Notes under the pieces: model-generated
The model's input: the letters and a program-made list of their open reading frames with translations, nothing else
What the model was told of the DNA's origin: nothing
Database searches by the model: none
Part shown: piece by piece, positions 19,651 to 28,093 of the stretch
Layout: the number at the start of each line of letters is the position of its first letter
How positions within the stretch are numbered: the stretch's first letter is position 1
Assembly (NCBI GenBank): GCA_031276435.1
Contig: JAISNB010000011.1
Span: forward strand, 1 to 34,573
Direction of reading: 5' to 3'
DNA length: 34,573 bases
Source of the DNA: Burkholderiaceae bacterium
GTDB lineage: Bacteria; Pseudomonadota; Gammaproteobacteria; Burkholderiales; Burkholderiaceae_C
Program-made: the position numbers and the translations under genes

Positions 19651-19692
19651 AAAAGAAAAAGGGATTGACGCCTTCGCGGCATCAACCCCCTT
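19651..19692 (-). terminator. Terminator-like hairpin between rplT and pheS (candidate attenuator)
   Basis: On the minus strand a 15-bp stem (arms 19678-19692 and 19658-19672, three or four G-U pairs, 5-nt loop) is followed by a T-rich tract (TTTTTCTTTT). It can end the infC-rpmI-rplT transcript or, like the pheST attenuator of E. coli, regulate read-through. I found no Phe-rich leader peptide with a start codon ahead of it. Confidence 0.65.
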
Positions 19693-19762
19693 GCGCAGCC
19701 CGCGCCTGTTGTCATCTGGAGAAACAGAGTGTCCGGCGCAGCGCGCGCGCAAGCGTGAAAAA

Positions 19763-20128
19763 TCAAGCGGCGGCGGTCAGTTTGGCCTTGGCTTGTTCCA
19801 CGATGCTGGCAAAGGCCGCCTTGTCGTGCACGGCAATGTCGGCCAGAACCTTGCGATCCAGCCCCACACCGGCCTTGGTCATCCCGTTGATGAACTGGCT
19901 GTAGGTGATGCCGCATTCACGCGCGGCGGCGTTGATGCGGGCAATCCACAGACGGCGGAATACGCGCTTTTTGGCGCGGCGGTCGCGGTAGGCATACTGG
20001 CCTGCCTTCATGACGGCTTGCTTGGCAACGCGATAGACGTTGCCGCGGCGGCCGCGGAAGCCTTTGGCCAGAGCCAGAACTTTTTTGTGACGAGCGCGGG
20101 CGGTAACGCCACGTTTGACGCGAGGCAT
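19763..20128 (-). CDS. rplT: 50S ribosomal protein L20
   Basis: A 121-aa basic protein that binds 23S rRNA early in 50S assembly. It has the conserved start [18 protein letters not shown], the long N-terminal helix and the globular tail [18 protein letters not shown] 20128 has AAGGAG 8 nt upstream. In E. coli L20 represses its own operon by binding RNA between infC and rpmI; the leader at 20360-20557 is the matching place here. Confidence 0.98.
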   Translation of the reverse strand: MPRVKRGVTARARHKKVLALAKGFRGRRGNVYRVAKQAVMKAGQYAYRDRRAKKRVFRRLWIARINAAARECGITYSQFINGMTKAGVGLDRKVLADIAVHDKAAFASIVEQAKAKLTAAA

Positions 20129-20155
20129 ATGGTTTTCTCCTTGTCCGTCAGTTGA

Positions 20156-20359
20156 TCAAAGACCCGCAAAGGGCAGCATCTGCGCTATGTGACCCAGATT
20201 GGTCTCATGCACATTGACCGCGCCCCGCAAGTGGCGTTTGTTCTTGGTGGTCTTCTTGGTCAGGATGTGACGCTTGAAGGCTTGACCGCGCTTGACGGTG
20301 CCACCGGGACGGACGCGAAAACGCTTTTTCGCGCTGCTCTTGGTTTTCATTTTGGGCAT
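20156..20359 (-). CDS. rpmI: 50S ribosomal protein L35
   Basis: A 67-aa basic protein of the large subunit, with the conserved [16 protein letters not shown] start and [12 protein letters not shown] segment. ATG 20359 follows AAGGAG with 7 nt spacing. It lies 27 nt ahead of rplT. Confidence 0.97.
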   Translation of the reverse strand: MPKMKTKSSAKKRFRVRPGGTVKRGQAFKRHILTKKTTKNKRHLRGAVNVHETNLGHIAQMLPFAGL

Positions 20360-20557
20360 TCACATGCTCCTTGGTTTGCATTGTGCTCGTGAGGCGTCTG
20401 CAAACCGGTTTGCAGCCTTGATGGCCCCGAGCCACTTTTGTGGGCAACCTTCCAGTTGCCCGGTTTGCCCGGCTGACCGCCCCGCAAGAAGAGGAGTCGT
20501 CAACCTGGCAAATTCTGGCCCGCTCCAAAAAGAGCGGGCGCGCGGCATATTCTTGCC
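20360..20557 (-). promoter_or_regulatory. Structured rpmI-rplT leader, candidate L20 autoregulation site
   Basis: This 198-nt infC-rpmI spacer contains a perfect 18-bp palindrome, CTGCAAACCGGTTTGCAG (20398-20415). It also has two hairpins: GGGCAAC/GTTGCCC (20442-20461) and GCCCGCTC/GAGCGGGC (20518-20539). On the RNA strand GCAAACC occurs three times, once abutting the rpmI Shine-Dalgarno (20373-20380), while the partner GGTTTGC occurs once, in the palindrome. The palindrome could therefore pair with itself or with the ribosome-binding region. Confidence 0.5.
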
Positions 20558-21199
20558 TTAACTTTCAGCCGATTCCGCTGGCGTTGCCGCTGCCGCCAGG
20601 GGCGTTGCCGCAGCCTGCTTGCCGCCAGAGGCGGCGGCGCTACCGCCACCGCCTTTTTTGCGCGCGGGCGCCAGCATCATGATCATCTGCTTGCCTTCGA
20701 GCTTGGGAAACTGCTCGACCTGGATGATGTCGGCCAGGTCATCGCGGATGCGGCTGAGCAAATCAAGCCCCAACTCCTGGTGCGTGATCTCGCGACCGCG
20801 AAAACGCAGCGTGACCTTGACCTTGTCGCCATCGGCCAGGAAGCGGCGGATGTTGCGCATCTTGATCTGGTAGTCGCCCTCGTCCGTGCCGGGGCGGAAC
20901 TTGACTTCCTTGATCTCGATGACAACCTGCTTGGCCTTGGCCTCGGCGGCCTTCTTCTGCTCCTGATACTTGAACTTTCCATAGTCCATCAGGCGGCAGA
21001 CCGGCGGGCTGGCCATGGCGGCGATTTCCACCAGATCAATGTCCAGATCGCCCGCCATGCGCAGGGCTTCCTGGATGGCAACGATGCCCATCGGCTCGTT
21101 GTCCGGCCCGTTGAGGCGCACCTCTGGCGCGGTGATTTCACGGTTCAGGCGATGGGCGCGCTCTTCACGTTGGCGGCGGTCACGAAAATTGGTAGCGAT
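20558..21199 (-). CDS. infC: Translation initiation factor IF-3 (ATC start)
   Basis: A 213-aa factor that keeps 30S subunits free and checks the start codon. The conserved frame runs back past the first AUG/GUG to an ATC at 21199 ([20 protein letters not shown]), matching the known beta-proteobacterial N-terminus. AAGGA lies upstream. A non-AUG start is typical of infC and allows IF-3 to repress its own synthesis by rejecting the codon. Core motifs are [33 protein letters not shown] and [12 protein letters not shown]. The C-terminus carries an unusual Gly/Ala-rich tail of about 30 residues. A caller requiring AUG/GUG would start it at 21121 and lose 26 residues. Confidence 0.95.
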   Translation of the reverse strand: MATNFRDRRQREERAHRLNREITAPEVRLNGPDNEPMGIVAIQEALRMAGDLDIDLVEIAAMASPPVCRLMDYGKFKYQEQKKAAEAKAKQVVIEIKEVKFRPGTDEGDYQIKMRNIRRFLADGDKVKVTLRFRGREITHQELGLDLLSRIRDDLADIIQVEQFPKLEGKQMIMMLAPARKKGGGGSAAASGGKQAAATPLAAAATPAESAES

Positions 21200-21296
21200 G
21201 GCTCAAATCCTTTCATTCACAAAAAAACACTGCAAAAACAACGCCTTCTGCCCTGACCAAACCAGCGCAGGCAAAAAACCGGGTCCATGAAGGCCA

Positions 21297-23213
21297 TCAG
21301 GCTTTGGACACAATGTCCTGCCCCAGGCGCTCGGCAAACGCCTCAAGCGGCATGACGCCAAGATCCTGTCCGCCCCGCGCGCGCACGGCAACGGCACCAA
21401 CTTGCTTTTCCTTGTCGCCAGCGACAAGGATATAAGGCAGCTTTTGCAACGAATGCTCGCGTATTTTATACGTGATCTTCTCGTTTCGCAGGTCGGTTTC
21501 GGCCCTGAAGCCCCGCTGGCGCAGCATTTTGGCCACGCTTTGCGCATAGTCGGCCTGCGCGTCGGTGATTGTGGCGACCACCACCTGAACCGGCGCCAGC
21601 CAGACGGGCATGGCCCCCGCGTGCTGCTCGATCAGGATGCCGATGAAGCGCTCAAGACTGCCCACGATGGCCCGGTGCAGCATGACGGGGCGGTGGCGCG
21701 CACCATCTTCGCCCACATATTCGGCGTCCAGCCGCTCGGGCAAATTGGGGTCGACCTGGATCGTGCCGCATTGCCACTGGCGGCCCAGCGCGTCTTTGAG
21801 CGTGTATTCGATTTTGGGGCCGTAGAACGCGCCCTCGCCGGGCAAGTACTCGAACGCGCAACCCGACGCGCGCAACCCCGCGGCCAGCGCGGCTTCGGCT
21901 TTGTCCCAACTGGCGTCGGTGCCGATGCGTTTTTCGGGCCGCGTCGACAGCTTGTAGAGTATGTCGGTAAAGCCAAAGTCCTTGTAGACCTTTTGCAGCA
22001 AGGTCGTGAAGGCCGTGACTTCGGACTGGATCATCTCTTCGGTACAGAAGATGTGGCCGTCGTCCTGCGTGAAACCGCGCACCCGCATGATGCCGTGCAG
22101 CCCGCCCGATGGCTCGTTGCGGTGGCAGGCGCCAAATTCGCCGTAGCGCAGCGGCAGATCGCGATAGCTCCTGACACCCTGCTTGAAGATCAGGATGTGG
22201 CCCGGACAGTTCATGGGCTTGAGCGCGTAGTCGCGCTTTTCCGACTCGGTGGTGAACATGTTCTCGCGGTACTTGTCCCAGTGGCCGGTTTTTTCCCACA
22301 GGCTTTTGTCCAGAATCTGCGGGCCTCTGACCTCCAGATAACCGTTGTCGCGGTACACGCCGCGCATGTACTGCTCCACCTGCTGCCAGATGCACCAGCC
22401 CTTGGGGTGCCAGAACACGGTCCCGGGCGAATGCTCGTCAATGTGGAACAAATCCAGCTCGCGCCCCAGCTTGCGGTGATCGCGCTTTTCGGCCTCTTCC
22501 AGCATCGTCAGGTATTGCCTGAGATCGTCCTTGCTGGCCCAGGCCGTACCGTAGATGCGCTGGAGCATCTCGTTGCGGTGATCGCCCCGCCAGTAAGCGC
22601 CCGCCACCTTCATCAGCTTGAAGAACCTGAGCTTGCCCGTGCTGGGCACGTGCGGGCCGCGGCACAGGTCTTCAAACGCGCCCTCGCGGTACAGGGACAC
22701 ATCCTCATTGGTCGGAATGCTGGCGATGATCTCGGCCTTGTAGTGCTCGCCCAGTCCCTTGAAGTACGCCACCGCCTCGTCGCGCGGCAACACGCGGCGC
22801 ACCACCGGCTCGTCCCTGGCGGCCAACTCGGTCATCTTCTTCTCGATGGCGGCCAGATTTTCCGGCGTAAACGGGCGCTTGTAGCTGAAGTCATAGTAAA
22901 AGCCGTTTTCGATCACCGGCCCAATGGTGACCTGCGCATCCGGAAACAGCTCTTTGACCGCGTAGGCCAGCAAGTGCGCGGTGGAATGGCGGATCATCTC
23001 CAGCCCCTCGGCATCCCTGGCCGTCACAATGGCAAGGCTGGCGTCGTGATCGACGATAAAACCCGTGTCCACCAGCTTGCCGTCCACCTTGCCGCCCAGC
23101 GCCGCCTTGGCCAGGCCTGCGCCAATGCTGGCGGCCACTTCGGCCACCGAAACCGGGCCGGGAAACTGCCGCCTGGAGCCATCAGGCAGCGTGAGAGTGA
23201 TTGCGTTGCTCAT
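21297..23213 (-). CDS. thrS: Threonyl-tRNA synthetase
   Basis: A 638-aa class II synthetase charging tRNA-Thr. It has an N-terminal TGS domain ([15 protein letters not shown] onward) and an editing domain with HSTAH. These are followed by [10 protein letters not shown], a zinc-binding catalytic core with [11 protein letters not shown] and [20 protein letters not shown] (motif 2), motif 3 in [16 protein letters not shown], and the anticodon domain from [15 protein letters not shown] 23213 is chosen over an in-frame ATG at 23225, which would have no spacing from its only possible ribosome site. The leader contains a terminator-like hairpin. Confidence 0.96.
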   Translation of the reverse strand: MSNAITLTLPDGSRRQFPGPVSVAEVAASIGAGLAKAALGGKVDGKLVDTGFIVDHDASLAIVTARDAEGLEMIRHSTAHLLAYAVKELFPDAQVTIGPVIENGFYYDFSYKRPFTPENLAAIEKKMTELAARDEPVVRRVLPRDEAVAYFKGLGEHYKAEIIASIPTNEDVSLYREGAFEDLCRGPHVPSTGKLRFFKLMKVAGAYWRGDHRNEMLQRIYGTAWASKDDLRQYLTMLEEAEKRDHRKLGRELDLFHIDEHSPGTVFWHPKGWCIWQQVEQYMRGVYRDNGYLEVRGPQILDKSLWEKTGHWDKYRENMFTTESEKRDYALKPMNCPGHILIFKQGVRSYRDLPLRYGEFGACHRNEPSGGLHGIMRVRGFTQDDGHIFCTEEMIQSEVTAFTTLLQKVYKDFGFTDILYKLSTRPEKRIGTDASWDKAEAALAAGLRASGCAFEYLPGEGAFYGPKIEYTLKDALGRQWQCGTIQVDPNLPERLDAEYVGEDGARHRPVMLHRAIVGSLERFIGILIEQHAGAMPVWLAPVQVVVATITDAQADYAQSVAKMLRQRGFRAETDLRNEKITYKIREHSLQKLPYILVAGDKEKQVGAVAVRARGGQDLGVMPLEAFAERLGQDIVSKA

Positions 23214-23230
23214 TTTTGAAAACATCCTGC

Positions 23231-23265
23231 ACGAAAAACAAAAAGCGCGGGATCCGCCGCGCTTT
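23231..23265 (-). terminator. Terminator-like hairpin just upstream of thrS
   Basis: On the minus strand AAAGCGCGG/CCGCGCTTT (arms 23257-23265 and 23242-23250, 6-nt loop) forms a 9-bp stem followed by TTTTTGTTTTT. It ends only about 18 nt before the thrS ATG, so it either ends upstream transcription from cysE or acts as an attenuator. Confidence 0.65.
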
Positions 23266-23571
23266 CATGTGGGTTGCCTGACTGTGATTGTTCCTGACCG
23301 CTGCAATGCTTCTGCATGGCGCCCGCTGCAAAAGGCGCGCGGGCCGGCACCTTTTGCCAATCAGCAAAAAAACGGTGGAGTCCAAGTTCGCGGTGTCATA
23401 ACCGGGGTGCCTTTCTCGCTCTTATCCAGAAACGGGTTCGCTTGGCGCGGCAGCCACTCACGGCAGCCGCATCCTTCACCCAAAAGCTCTAAGTCAAGCT
23501 GTTGATTTTACAGCGCCTCTGGCGCGATGCGGCGCGCGGCAGCGCACGGCGGGGCACGCAGCGCCCCTGGC
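23266..23571 (-). promoter_or_regulatory. thrS leader region (no gene of normal size)
   Basis: The 346-nt cysE-thrS spacer has no convincing full-length gene or tRNA. It holds a -10-like TAAAAT (23505-23510) without a clear -35, which would give a leader near 285 nt. A perfect 8-bp long-range stem GCAAAAGG/CCTTTTGC (23328-23335, 23350-23357) and the thrS-proximal terminator hairpin are also present. A 12-codon Thr-containing ORF lies at 23361-23399. Confidence 0.4.
23361..23399 (-). CDS. Putative leader peptide MTPRTWTPPFFC of thrS
   Basis: ATG 23399 opens a 12-residue ORF with three threonine codons, ending at TGA 23361-23363. AAAGG lies about 10 nt upstream. It precedes an 8-bp stem and, about 100 nt further on, the terminator hairpin before thrS. 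The position resembles amino-acid attenuation leaders, but three Thr codons in 12 could be chance. Confidence 0.25.
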   Translation of the reverse strand: MTPRTWTPPFFC

Positions 23572-24348
23572 TTATTTGCCGATCAGGTTGGTCAGCCGCT
23601 CGGCCTCAAAGGTTTCTTGCAGTGCGGCCTCGCCCGGTACGCAGCCCGGGGCCTTGGCTTGCGCGGAAAGCTGCTCGATAGCCAGCCACAGCAGTGCCAC
23701 CTGGTGCTCGTGGCTGGCGGCGTTGTCGATCAGCCCGCGCAGTGCAAGGCTCACCGGATCGTCGCTTTGTGTGACGCCGTAGGCCGAAAAGTCCATTTGT
23801 CCCGCCACTTCTTCGCGCTGCGTTTCGTCCTCGGCCTGAATGACGCGCGCCGGGTTGCCTATGGCGGTTGCGCCTGCTGGCACTGGCTTGGTGACCACCG
23901 CACCCGATCCGATTTTTGCGCCATCGCCCACCACAAAGCCGCCCAGCACCTGCGCGTTGGCGCCCACGATGACGCCTTTGCCAAGCGTGGGATGGCGCTT
24001 GGTGCCTTTGAGCAGCGATGTGCCACCCAGAGTCACGCCCTGATAGATGGTGCAGTCGTCGCCAATTTCAGCCGTTTCGCCAATGACCACGCCCATGCCG
24101 TGGTCGATGAATACGCGGCGGCCAATGACCGCGCCGGGGTGAATTTCGATGCCCGTGAGCCAGCGGCCCCAGTGCGATATCCAGCGCGCCAGCCAGGTCC
24201 AGCCCGCTTTCCACAGCGGGTGCGCAATGCGGTGCAGCGCCAGTGCGTGAAAGCCGGGATAGGAAAAGATGACATCCCAACGGCTGCGCGCGGCCGGGTC
24301 GCGCTCAAGAATGGACTGGATGTAGGAGTTGGTGCGACGAATCCACAT
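23572..24348 (-). CDS. cysE: Serine O-acetyltransferase CysE
   Basis: A 258-aa enzyme transferring acetyl from acetyl-CoA to L-serine, the first step of cysteine synthesis. The N-terminal helical part includes [19 protein letters not shown]. The left-handed beta-helix of hexapeptide repeats includes [25 protein letters not shown] with catalytic His-Asp residues, [11 protein letters not shown] and [23 protein letters not shown]. The C-terminal ~80 residues are not hexapeptide and are variable. ATG 24348 lies 10 nt after the trmJ stop without a Shine-Dalgarno; re-initiation from trmJ is likely. Confidence 0.93.
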   Translation of the reverse strand: MWIRRTNSYIQSILERDPAARSRWDVIFSYPGFHALALHRIAHPLWKAGWTWLARWISHWGRWLTGIEIHPGAVIGRRVFIDHGMGVVIGETAEIGDDCTIYQGVTLGGTSLLKGTKRHPTLGKGVIVGANAQVLGGFVVGDGAKIGSGAVVTKPVPAGATAIGNPARVIQAEDETQREEVAGQMDFSAYGVTQSDDPVSLALRGLIDNAASHEHQVALLWLAIEQLSAQAKAPGCVPGEAALQETFEAERLTNLIGK

Positions 24349-24358
24349 GGCCGAGAGT

Positions 24359-25228
24359 CTAGCGTTTCGGGCCGTCGCCCCGCGCCATCGCCGCGGTGGA
24401 TGCAGTTTCCAGCATGGTTTTTGCGATGCCGCGCAGGATGTGCACTTCTTCGCTCCGCAGATCGGCTCGGTTGAAAAGCCGCGCCAGCCGGGGCATCAGT
24501 TTTTTGGGCGCGGACGGATCCAGAAAACCAATGGCCGTGAGCGCCTGCTCCCAATGCGCCAGCATGCCTGCCAGTTGGGCGGCGTCGGCCAGCGCGGGCC
24601 GCCGCGCGGCGGCAGTCGCCAGGTTTTCAGTGGCTGGCGCGGCAAATCCGCCAAGCGCCATGCGCCATTCGTAGGCCAGAAGCTGCACCGCCGCCGCCAG
24701 GTTGAGCGAGCCAAAGTCAGGGTTGGCGGCAATGGACAGCGCCACGTGGCAACGATAGACGTCTTCGTTTTTCATGCCGAAGCGTTCGCAGCCAAACAGC
24801 AGTGCCACGCCTTGCGGGGCTGGCTCTGTTGCAGGGGTGGCCGATGCGCCATCTTGCGCGTTGTCGTCGTCGTCGGCAGCGGCGGCGTTCGCGCGCGGCG
24901 CGCGGCCCAGCAGCGCGTCAAAATGCGCGCGCGGATTGCGCGTGGGTGGGCCAAAGTCGCGCGGCGTCATGACCGTGGCGCACAGGTGCGTCATGCCATG
25001 CAGCGCGCCGTCCAGCGTGGCCACCACGCGGGCCTTTTGCAGCACATCGACAGCGCCACTGGCGCGCTGCACGGTCTCTGCGCGCGCCAGCACATTGCCC
25101 CAGCGCGGTGCAACCAGCACCAGATCGTCAAAGCCCATGACTTTCATCGCGCGCGCGGCAGCACCCACGTTGCCTGCGTGGCTGGGTTCGATCAAAATGA
25201 AGCGGGTGCGAACGGTGTCCTGGCGCAT
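24359..25228 (-). CDS. trmJ: tRNA (Cm32/Um32) methyltransferase TrmJ
   Basis: A 289-aa SPOUT (TrmH group 1) 2'-O-methyltransferase for position 32 of tRNAs. Knot motifs are [37 protein letters not shown] and [17 protein letters not shown]. An acidic, Ala-rich insert ([19 protein letters not shown]) interrupts the fold before [11 protein letters not shown] 25228 is chosen; a TTG at 25252 is possible. There is no Shine-Dalgarno, but a GACAAT box 7 nt upstream suggests a leaderless message. It lies 50 nt after ntrC on the same strand. Confidence 0.9.
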   Translation of the reverse strand: MRQDTVRTRFILIEPSHAGNVGAAARAMKVMGFDDLVLVAPRWGNVLARAETVQRASGAVDVLQKARVVATLDGALHGMTHLCATVMTPRDFGPPTRNPRAHFDALLGRAPRANAAAADDDDNAQDGASATPATEPAPQGVALLFGCERFGMKNEDVYRCHVALSIAANPDFGSLNLAAAVQLLAYEWRMALGGFAAPATENLATAAARRPALADAAQLAGMLAHWEQALTAIGFLDPSAPKKLMPRLARLFNRADLRSEEVHILRGIAKTMLETASTAAMARGDGPKR

Positions 25229-25235
25229 GGCTGTT

Positions 25236-25241
25236 ATTGTC
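25236..25241 (-). promoter_or_regulatory. GACAAT -10-like box for leaderless trmJ mRNA
   Basis: GACAAT is followed by exactly seven bases and ATG 25228, as at trhP and orn. No clear -35 is seen; the box lies in the short ntrC-trmJ spacer. Confidence 0.4.
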
Positions 25242-25278
25242 GCCGTCGTCAAACAAAAATCGTGTCGTGGCCAGCCTT

Positions 25279-26883
25279 TTACAGCCCCAGTTCCTGGATT
25301 TTGCGCGTGATGGTGTTGCGGCCAATGCCGAGTTTTTGCGCCGCTTCGATGCGGCGGCCCCGGGTGTTGTGCAGCGCGGCCTGGATCAGGCTGGCTTCGG
25401 CCTTGCCGACCAGCGTGTCCCAGACCCTGGTTTCGCCAAGCGCCAGCAGGCGTGCGGCTTCGGCTTGCAACGCGCCTTCCCAGTTGGCGACCTCGGGGCC
25501 TTCGCTCACGCCCACTGTCGGGGCGCTGCCCGTGCCGGGTGTGGCTCCGATTGCGGTTGCCGTCGCCGCTGGCGGCAGCGCAACCGCTGGCGCGGTGGTA
25601 TCGGCGTGATCGGCCAGCGCGGGCGCAGCCGCGCGCGTGTCGGCAGCGGGCAATGACGCGGCGGCGATGGCGGCGGCAGGTGGCGGCGGCGCATCGGGTG
25701 CGACGGTGGTGGCGCTGCTGCCGGATGGGGCGTCCAGCACTTCGGGCGGCAGGTCTTTGACTTCCACGACTTGTGCGGGCGCCATGACGGTGAGCCAGTG
25801 GCAGATGTTTTCCAGTTGTCGCACGTTGCCGGGAAAGGCAAAGCGTTTGAGGCGCTGGAGCGCCGCTTCTGAGAGGCGCTTGGATTCGACGCCCAGTTGC
25901 CGGGCGCTTTGCTGCAAGAAATGGCGCGCGAGCTGGGGGATGTCGTCGCCGCGCTCGCGCAGGGGTGGCAGGCGCAGGCGGATGACGTTCAGGCGATGGA
26001 ACAGATCTTCGCGGAATACGCCTTCCTTGACGCGCTGTTCAAGGTTCTGGTGCGTGGCGGCGATGACGCGCACGTTGGCCTTGACGGCGCTGTGTCCGCC
26101 CACGCGGTAGAAGCTGCCGTCGGAGAGTACGCGCAGCAGGCGCGTTTGCAGATCGAAGGGCATGTCGCCGATTTCGTCCAGAAAGAGCGTGCCGCCGTTG
26201 GCTTGCTCAAAGCGGCCACAGCGCATGGTTTGCGCGCCGGTGAAGGCGCCGCGCTCGTGGCCGAACAGTTCGGATTCGAGCAGGTCTTTCGGGATGGCCG
26301 CCGTGTTGATGGCGACAAACGGTCCGCCCGCGCGGGGCGAGTGTTTGTGCAGCGCGCGCGCCACCAGTTCTTTGCCGCTGCCCGATTCGCCGGTGATGAG
26401 CACCGTGACGTTGCTTTGCGCAAGGCGGCCAATGGCGCGGAATACGTCTTGCATGGCGGGCGCCTGGCCGAGCATTTCGGGCGCGGCGGCGGTGCGCTCT
26501 TCGGCCACTTCTTCGCGCTGGCTTTCTTCTACGGCGCGGCGAATCAGCTCGACGGCCTTGGGCACGTCAAACGGTTTTGCCAGGTATTCAAAGGCCCCGC
26601 CCTGAAACGCGGAGACGGCGCTGTCCAGATCAGAAAACGCCGTCATGATGATGACGGGCAGGTTGGGCAGCCGCTGCTTGACTTTTGCCAGCAAGTCCAG
26701 TCCCGAGCCGCCGGGCATGCGGATGTCGCTGACCAGCACCTGTGGCACGGCGTTTTCGGCCAGTGCGGCCAGCACTTCGCGCGGGTTGCTGAAGCTGCGC
26801 GTGGGCAGGTCTTCGCGCGACATGGCTTTTTCCAGCACGAAGCGGATGGACTGATCATCGTCAACGATCCAGATGGGCTTCAT
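25279..26883 (-). CDS. glnG: Nitrogen regulator NtrC (GlnG)
   Basis: A 534-aa response regulator and sigma-54 activator. The receiver has the acidic cluster VDDD (8-10) and phospho-acceptor Asp53 in VSDIRMPG. The AAA+ domain has GESGSGKE (Walker A), GAFTGA (sigma-54 contact) and GTLFLDEIGDM (Walker B). The C-terminal Fis-like HTH contains TRGRRIEAAQKLGIGRNT. Residues about 384-463 form an Ala/Pro-rich linker, which makes the protein about 65 residues longer than the E. coli form. ATG 26883 has AAGGAG 9 nt upstream. It lies 51 nt after ntrB and probably acts on glnA upstream. Confidence 0.96.
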   Translation of the reverse strand: MKPIWIVDDDQSIRFVLEKAMSREDLPTRSFSNPREVLAALAENAVPQVLVSDIRMPGGSGLDLLAKVKQRLPNLPVIIMTAFSDLDSAVSAFQGGAFEYLAKPFDVPKAVELIRRAVEESQREEVAEERTAAAPEMLGQAPAMQDVFRAIGRLAQSNVTVLITGESGSGKELVARALHKHSPRAGGPFVAINTAAIPKDLLESELFGHERGAFTGAQTMRCGRFEQANGGTLFLDEIGDMPFDLQTRLLRVLSDGSFYRVGGHSAVKANVRVIAATHQNLEQRVKEGVFREDLFHRLNVIRLRLPPLRERGDDIPQLARHFLQQSARQLGVESKRLSEAALQRLKRFAFPGNVRQLENICHWLTVMAPAQVVEVKDLPPEVLDAPSGSSATTVAPDAPPPPAAAIAAASLPAADTRAAAPALADHADTTAPAVALPPAATATAIGATPGTGSAPTVGVSEGPEVANWEGALQAEAARLLALGETRVWDTLVGKAEASLIQAALHNTRGRRIEAAQKLGIGRNTITRKIQELGL

Positions 26884-26934
26884 GCAAACGGACTCCTTGG
26901 GTTGTGCGTGTGTGCGAGGGACAGACAGGGGCTT

Positions 26935-28056
26935 TCAGGGCAGCGGAATCAGGATTTTGAAATCCGTGTGGCCTGGCTGGCTATCCAATTCGATCAGGCC
27001 GTGGTGCTGCTGCACGTAGGTTTGCGCCAGGGTCAGTCCAAGGCCGGTGCCGCCATCGCGGCAGGAGACCAGCGGGTTGAAGACGCGGTCCTTGATCGAT
27101 TCGGGCACGCCAGGCCCATTGTCGATGACATGCAATTCCAGTGCCAGCCGATAGCGTTGCCGGGCAAAGGTGATTTGGCGCGCCACGCGCGTGCGCAAGA
27201 TGATTCTGGCGTCGCCGCGCTCGCGCCGCATGACCAGCGCATGCGCGGCGTTGTGGGCAATGTTGAGCACAGCTTGGATCAGGCGCTCTTCGTCCCCCCT
27301 GAATTCGGGGATGGAGGTGTCATAGTCGCGCACCACTTCCAGCCCGTGCGCAAACTCCGCCAGAATGAGCGAGCGCACCCGCTCGCAGACGTGGTGGATG
27401 TTGACGTCGCCCACCACGGGCACGTAGCGGTGCGGCGCCAGCAGCCGGTCCACCAGCGCCTGCAAGCGGTCGGATTCGTGAATGATGACCTGGGTGTATT
27501 CGTGCAGCTCGGGGCTGTCGATTTCCATTTGCAAAAGCTGCGCCGCGCCGCGAATGCCGCCAAGCGGGTTCTTGATTTCGTGCGCGAGGTTGTGGAACAG
27601 CTCCTTGTTGGCCCTGGTTTGCGTGGCCAGCCGTTCTTCGCGTTCCTGGCGCGCCTGCTGCTCCAGCGGCAGCAGTTCCACAATCAGCTCGCCGGGCCGG
27701 TCGGTTTGCGTCACGATCACGTGCATGGACAGCGATTCGCCGCTGCTGGGGCGCCTCAGTTGCGCGTCAAAGCGCAAGGTGGCGAAGCGGTTTTCGCGCA
27801 CGCCATCGAGCGCGCCACGCAGCGTGGCGGCATCGGCAAACCAGTTGAGCAGCGAGGTGCCTTCGATGCTGCGCCACGACAGCCCTGTCGCGTCTTCCAG
27901 CGCGGCATTGGCAAACAGCACGATGCCCTGGTGATCCACCACGGCCAGCAGTGTGGCCAGCAAATCGAAGGCCTGAAAACGCGCCAGATGCGGGCGGCGG
28001 GGTGTCACCATGGGTGAGGGGTCGGTGGTTTTGCGCTGCGGCAGCGCATGCGACAC
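26935..28056 (-). CDS. glnL: Nitrogen sensor kinase NtrB (GlnL)
   Basis: A 373-aa cytoplasmic histidine kinase/phosphatase that controls NtrC and is itself controlled by PII. A PAS domain (from FDLLATLLAVVDHQGIVLFA) precedes the H-box HNLAHEIKNPLGGIRGA with His159. The N-box is in AVLNIAHNAAHALV and the G-boxes in VIDNGPGVPES and GGTGLGLTLAQ. The start is uncertain: GTG 28056 gives the longest product and ATG 28011 is an alternative; neither has a strong ribosome site. No membrane segment is seen. It lies 37 nt after the small secreted protein gene. Confidence 0.93.
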   Translation of the reverse strand: MSHALPQRKTTDPSPMVTPRRPHLARFQAFDLLATLLAVVDHQGIVLFANAALEDATGLSWRSIEGTSLLNWFADAATLRGALDGVRENRFATLRFDAQLRRPSSGESLSMHVIVTQTDRPGELIVELLPLEQQARQEREERLATQTRANKELFHNLAHEIKNPLGGIRGAAQLLQMEIDSPELHEYTQVIIHESDRLQALVDRLLAPHRYVPVVGDVNIHHVCERVRSLILAEFAHGLEVVRDYDTSIPEFRGDEERLIQAVLNIAHNAAHALVMRRERGDARIILRTRVARQITFARQRYRLALELHVIDNGPGVPESIKDRVFNPLVSCRDGGTGLGLTLAQTYVQQHHGLIELDSQPGHTDFKILIPLP

Positions 28057-28093
28057 CCGTGCCGCAGCCGGGGCGGCAGTGGCGGCGGCCTTG

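Noticed and set aside
19566-19737. Phe-containing frame crossing the pheS start as a pheM-like leader peptide
   Set aside because: It overlaps the pheS start rather than ending before the terminator, and has no Shine-Dalgarno; the FFF codons before TGA have no start codon in frame.
21402-23219. 605-residue plus-strand frame antisense to thrS
   Set aside because: Mirror of the ThrS coding sequence; no independent start signal or motif.
23266-23571. A tRNA gene in the cysE-thrS spacer
   Set aside because: A GGTTCG-like triplet occurs, but no T-arm, anticodon stem or acceptor pairing could be built on either strand.
24348-24366. TAGACT-N7-ATG before cysE as a fourth leaderless start
   Set aside because: The box is only a 4/6 match and contains the trmJ stop codon. 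Coupling from trmJ is a simpler explanation.
25897-28017. 706-residue plus-strand frame across ntrC and ntrB
   Set aside because: It runs through two certain genes in antisense and has the same His/Ala/Arg-rich shadow composition.
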